A DNA stretch of 8,866 nucleotides from an uncultured Lachnospiraceae bacterium. GTDB lineage: Bacteria > Bacillota > Clostridia > Lachnospirales > Lachnospiraceae. Shown piece after piece: positions 6,821 through 8,866 of this stretch. Each line of letters starts with the position of its first letter. Positions within the stretch are counted from its first letter, which is position 1. The notes below the pieces were generated by a model. That model had not been told where the DNA came from. It searched no databases and saw nothing but the letters and a program-made list of their open reading frames with translations. Location: positions 1-8,866 of the forward strand of contig CACZOG010000099.1 in assembly GCA_902782715.1 (NCBI GenBank). Direction: 5' to 3'. Both the position numbers and the translations under genes were made by a program.

Positions 6821-8307
6821 GATCTGTGACCTCCGATCTGCCGGTTTCTTTCTCTGGCTGTAGCGCCTTCAAGGAAATCGGTTCCTTTAAGGATCGCATT
6901 TTTGCCGTATTTGTTTTTTATCTGTAACGAAGCCAGCTGCATGGCTTTTTCTTTTTTTAATTCCTCGTCTTCTTTTTCTCTTTGATCGTAATCTACAAAG
7001 AAACTTAATTGTTCCTCATGCTCATCTGCCTCGAATTCACGCTCGTATACTATGTTGCAGGCGGCGATACTAAGACGTCTGACTTCAAGGGCAGGGTCTG
7101 CGATCTCTTCATAAAGACTAAGGGCAGCATCCACGATCATTTTTGAAGAGGATGTCATGCGTGTCAGATTGGCAGTGCCGTGGGCATATTTGGGCGTGAG
7201 ACGTCCATATCGGTCAGCTTTTATCTCTCCCTCAAAATTATTGATACTGACGGGATCTTTGAAATTCTCGTATCCGAGATGAAGTACGATCTGTTTGGTT
7301 ATAAGTCCTTTTGAAAGCAGATCAAGCGAAAGATTGTCTGCCATTTCGCGAACTATAATGGCACATTCGTCATGTTTGTAAGGACGGGTAAGTACCTGCC
7401 CCGTGCTTATGCTGTTGCTTGAAGGTCTGAATTTCTTTATGTATTCGATTGTAGTAGGCTCCCAGCCCCATGCATGGTCAATAAGAAGTTCTGCATTGAT
7501 CCCGAAAACTTTGTAAAGCTGATTCTCGTTGTATTCAGAGAAGCGCGCAAGTTCTCCAAGGGTATAAATGCCCATATTGTAAAGACGTCTTGCTGTTCCG
7601 GGACCGATCCTCCAGAAATCGGTAAGAGGCTTGTGGTCCCAGAGGAGTTCCCTGAAGCTTCTTTCATTAAGCTCGGCTATCCTGACGCCGTCTTTATCCG
7701 CAGGGATATGTTTTGCAACGATATCCATTGCTATTTTGCAAAGAAACAGATTGGTTCCGATACCAACCGTTGCGGTTATCTGTGTTTCGCTTAAAACATC
7801 CGATATTATCCGTCTTGCCAGTTCGTGAGCCGTCATATTATAGAGTTTAAGGTACTGGGTTACATCCATGAAGACCTCGTCGCATGAATAGACGTGAATG
7901 TCTTCGGGAGATATGTATTTTAAATAGATTTTATAGATCCTTGTACTGTATTTCATGTACATAGACATTCTGGGAACGGCTGTAATGAAATCAAGCTTTA
8001 CAGAAGGATCTTTAGAAATATCAACGGCATCGTAAGAAGAAGAGGTGAATTCCCTTCCGGGTGCTTTTCTCTGACGTTCGTAGTTAACCGCATCGACTCT
8101 TTGAATAACTTCAAAAAGTCTGGCTCTTCCGGGTATCCCGTAGGATTTAAGAGAAGGAGAAACAGCCAGACAGATCGTTTTCTCGGTTCTTTCCGCATCG
8201 GCAACAACCAGATTGGTGCGAAGCGGATCGAGTTTGCGTTCGACGCATTCAACCGAGGCATAAAAACTTTTCAGATCGATTGCAATATAAGTTCGTTCTT
8301 TGTTCAT
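6817..8307 (-). CDS. Y-family translesion DNA polymerase (UmuC/UvrX-like)
   Basis: A 496-residue error-prone polymerase that copies damaged DNA, of the Firmicutes UvrX/YqjW type. The palm carries Asp11 (DLKSFYASVE, with Tyr16 in the steric-gate position) and the Asp143-Glu144 pair in YSCDEVFMD, where SCDE replaces the common SIDE; all three metal ligands are present. A helix-hairpin-helix lies at about 228-247 (F-W-R-I-G-P-G-T-A-R-R-L), and the little-finger domain spans about 290-420. QLSFF (433-437) matches the beta-clamp binding consensus. The tail ends in the Firmicutes signature K-Y-G-K-N-A-I-L-K-G (467-476) and A-R-E-R-N-R-Q-I-G-G-H (484-494). It heads a two-gene operon with the YolD-like gene, driven by a promoter with a LexA box in its spacer. 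The ATG at 8307 begins the usual family N-terminus, but only an A/T-rich sequence precedes it, with no Shine-Dalgarno. I cannot tell a chromosomal copy from one derived from a mobile element. Confidence 0.95.
   Translation of the reverse strand: MNKERTYIAIDLKSFYASVECVERKLDPLRTNLVVADAERTEKTICLAVSPSLKSYGIPGRARLFEVIQRVDAVNYERQRKAPGREFTSSSYDAVDISKDPSVKLDFITAVPRMSMYMKYSTRIYKIYLKYISPEDIHVYSCDEVFMDVTQYLKLYNMTAHELARRIISDVLSETQITATVGIGTNLFLCKIAMDIVAKHIPADKDGVRIAELNERSFRELLWDHKPLTDFWRIGPGTARRLYNMGIYTLGELARFSEYNENQLYKVFGINAELLIDHAWGWEPTTIEYIKKFRPSSNSISTGQVLTRPYKHDECAIIVREMADNLSLDLLSKGLITKQIVLHLGYENFKDPVSINNFEGEIKADRYGRLTPKYAHGTANLTRMTSSSKMIVDAALSLYEEIADPALEVRRLSIAACNIVYEREFEADEHEEQLSFFVDYDQREKEDEELKKEKAMQLASLQIKNKYGKNAILKGTDFLEGATARERNRQIGGHRS
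6830..6834 (-). promoter_or_regulatory. Shine-Dalgarno site of the YolD-like gene
   Basis: GGAGG on the - strand, 9 bases before the YolD-like ATG and embedded in the last codons of the polymerase gene. With the ATGA stop/start overlap it suggests both re-initiation and independent ribosome entry, and it contrasts with the missing Shine-Dalgarno of the polymerase itself. Confidence 0.75.
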
Positions 8308-8341
8308 AATTTATCATTTTTAAGTATTTTATTATGAAAAT

Positions 8342-8370
8342 ATTATCGAACATATGTTTGAATATGTCAA
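8342..8370 (-). promoter_or_regulatory. Sigma-A promoter of the polymerase/YolD operon
   Basis: Reading leftward, -35 TTGACA (8370-8365) and -10 GATAAT (8347-8342) are separated by exactly 17 bases. Transcription would start near 8335, giving a leader of about 27 bases before the ATG at 8307. The -35 is perfect and the -10 differs from consensus at one base, so the promoter should be strong when not repressed. Confidence 0.85.
8347..8360. promoter_or_regulatory. LexA/DinR (SOS) box
   Basis: CGAACATATGTTTG matches the Gram-positive SOS box pattern CGAAC-N4-GTTY in its core, with an ATAT centre fitting R-N-R-Y. It fills most of the spacer of the leftward promoter and touches the first base of its -10, so LexA binding would block RNA polymerase. 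It lies 39 bases upstream of the polymerase ATG. I found no second good GAAC-N4-GTTC site in the window. Confidence 0.88.
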
Positions 8371-8374
8371 TATT

Positions 8375-8398
8375 TAAATATAATATATATTATATTTA
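8375..8398. repeat. Perfect 24-base A/T palindrome between divergent promoters
   Basis: The half-site TAAATATAATAT (8375-8386) is followed immediately by its exact reverse complement, with no loop, and the sequence is entirely A/T. It lies within the 28 bases separating the -35 of the leftward SOS promoter (ends 8370) from the -35 of the rightward promoter (begins 8399). It could be a shared operator, paired UP elements for RNA polymerase alpha subunits, or a DNA-melting/bending element. Confidence 0.6.
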
Positions 8399-8427
8399 TT
8401 GATGGACAAACTTGATAGGAGTATAAT
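8399..8427 (+). promoter_or_regulatory. Sigma-A promoter of the right-edge gene
   Basis: -35 TTGATG (8399-8404) and a perfect -10 TATAAT (8422-8427) are separated by 17 bases. Transcription would start near 8434, leaving a leader of about 68 bases before the ATG at 8502. The LexA box is 38 bases upstream of this -35, so direct LexA repression of this promoter is unlikely. Confidence 0.7.
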
Positions 8428-8501
8428 ATCAATGATGTGAGCAAATTTTATTGGTTTTGTTAAAAAAGCAAAATATTATTATTTTTAGGCGGGTAAAGAT
8501 T

Positions 8502-8866
8502 ATGATAAGAATTGTCCTTGCAGATCCTAATATGGAGTATTTAACCAGACTGGAAAACGTACTGGCTAATTACAAAGATTTGGCAATATCGATTTATACT
8601 GAAAAAGCAGCGTTGGAAAATGCTCTTCGTTCAAAGAAAATCGATATTCTTCTTTTTGAAAGCTCCATTTATGACGGTCAGGTTAGTCTTGGAAAAGATA
8701 CGCTGGCAATTATGCTTTATGATGTGGAAGAAGCTATCCCGGACAGCTGCAAGGAATTCAAAAAAGTTAATAAATACCAGAGAATCGGTACTATTTATCA
8801 GCAGGTAATGTATGAGTTTTCGGAGTATGCCAGAAACAGGGGAATTGTTATCGGCGGTACGAAAAC
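8502..8866 (+). CDS. Possible CpaE/TadZ-like protein with degenerate receiver domain (3' truncated)
   Basis: An open frame of 121 codons that runs off the window. The ATG follows an AGGCGGG stretch (8487-8493) about 8 bases upstream. The N-terminus, M-I-R-I-V-L-A-D-P-N, and the strand K-I-D-I-L-L-F-E-S-S-I-Y-D-G resemble a response-regulator receiver fold, but the phospho-acceptor position carries Glu rather than Asp and the first acidic pair is reduced, as in pseudo-receivers. A following F-K-K-V-N-K-Y-Q-R-I segment and an Ile/Val/Gly-rich stretch near the edge resemble the linker into the ParA/MinD-type ATPase domain of CpaE/TadZ proteins, which position Tad/Flp pilus machinery. No Walker A is reached, so the ATPase part is inference. 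It could instead be another receiver-domain regulator. It is divergent from the SOS operon and has its own promoter. Confidence 0.5.
   Translation, partial: MIRIVLADPNMEYLTRLENVLANYKDLAISIYTEKAALENALRSKKIDILLFESSIYDGQVSLGKDTLAIMLYDVEEAIPDSCKEFKKVNKYQRIGTIYQQVMYEFSEYARNRGIVIGGTK

Noticed and set aside
7474..7794. 106-codon open frame on the + strand inside the polymerase gene
   Set aside because: It lies wholly antisense to a conserved polymerase region, has no ribosome-binding site and no recognisable protein motif; it is a frame shadow.
8334..8402. 22-codon open frame on the + strand across the SOS promoter
   Set aside because: It has no ribosome-binding site, an A/T-driven composition and no promoter of its own, and it overlaps the regulatory elements.

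Overview
The window looks like chromosomal DNA of a low-to-moderate GC Firmicute. The gene content points to Clostridia, most likely Lachnospiraceae: YqeG, a NatA-type ATPase followed by a permease/CPBP fusion, an LTA-synthase-like sulfatase, and a Y-family polymerase with a YolD partner behind a Gram-positive LexA box. The taxonomic guess is inference from family distribution and codon style, not from a marker gene. I see no RNA genes, insertion sequences, CRISPR array or integrase. The window is gene-dense and no stretch over 300 bases lacks a gene.

Layout. On the + strand come the 3' part of a peptide/nickel-type ABC ATPase (2-673), a YqeG-family HAD phosphatase (725-1210), a NatA-like ABC ATPase (1270-2070) and, overlapping it by 11 bases, a 687-residue NatB-like ABC-2 permease fused to a CPBP (Rce1-type) intramembrane protease domain (2060-4123). 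On the - strand follows a large membrane-anchored LTA-synthase/sulfatase-family protein (4090-6351), whose 3' end overlaps the permease gene convergently by 34 bases. Upstream of it, also on the - strand, lies a two-gene SOS cassette: a Y-family (UmuC/UvrX-like) translesion polymerase (6817-8307), then a YolD-like protein (6422-6820) joined by an ATGA overlap. At the right edge, divergent on the + strand, begins a gene (8502 to the end) whose N-terminus resembles the degenerate receiver domain of CpaE/TadZ-type ATPases.

The best regulatory structure is the 194-base intergenic region 8308-8501. It holds two good sigma-A-type promoters facing apart. The leftward one (TTGACA, 17 bases, GATAAT) carries a LexA/DinR box in its spacer, so damage-inducible control of the polymerase/YolD cassette is readable directly. 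A perfect 24-base A/T palindrome occupies nearly all of the 28 bases between the two -35 hexamers.

How the genes fit together: the polymerase and YolD form one functional unit (SOS mutagenesis), and the NatA/NatB-CPBP pair forms another (an efflux-type transporter with a built-in intramembrane protease). The sulfatase is an envelope enzyme. The two edge genes belong to systems lying mostly outside the window. I did not find a clearly new multi-gene system. The items most worth following are the divergent SOS control region and the transporter-protease fusion.
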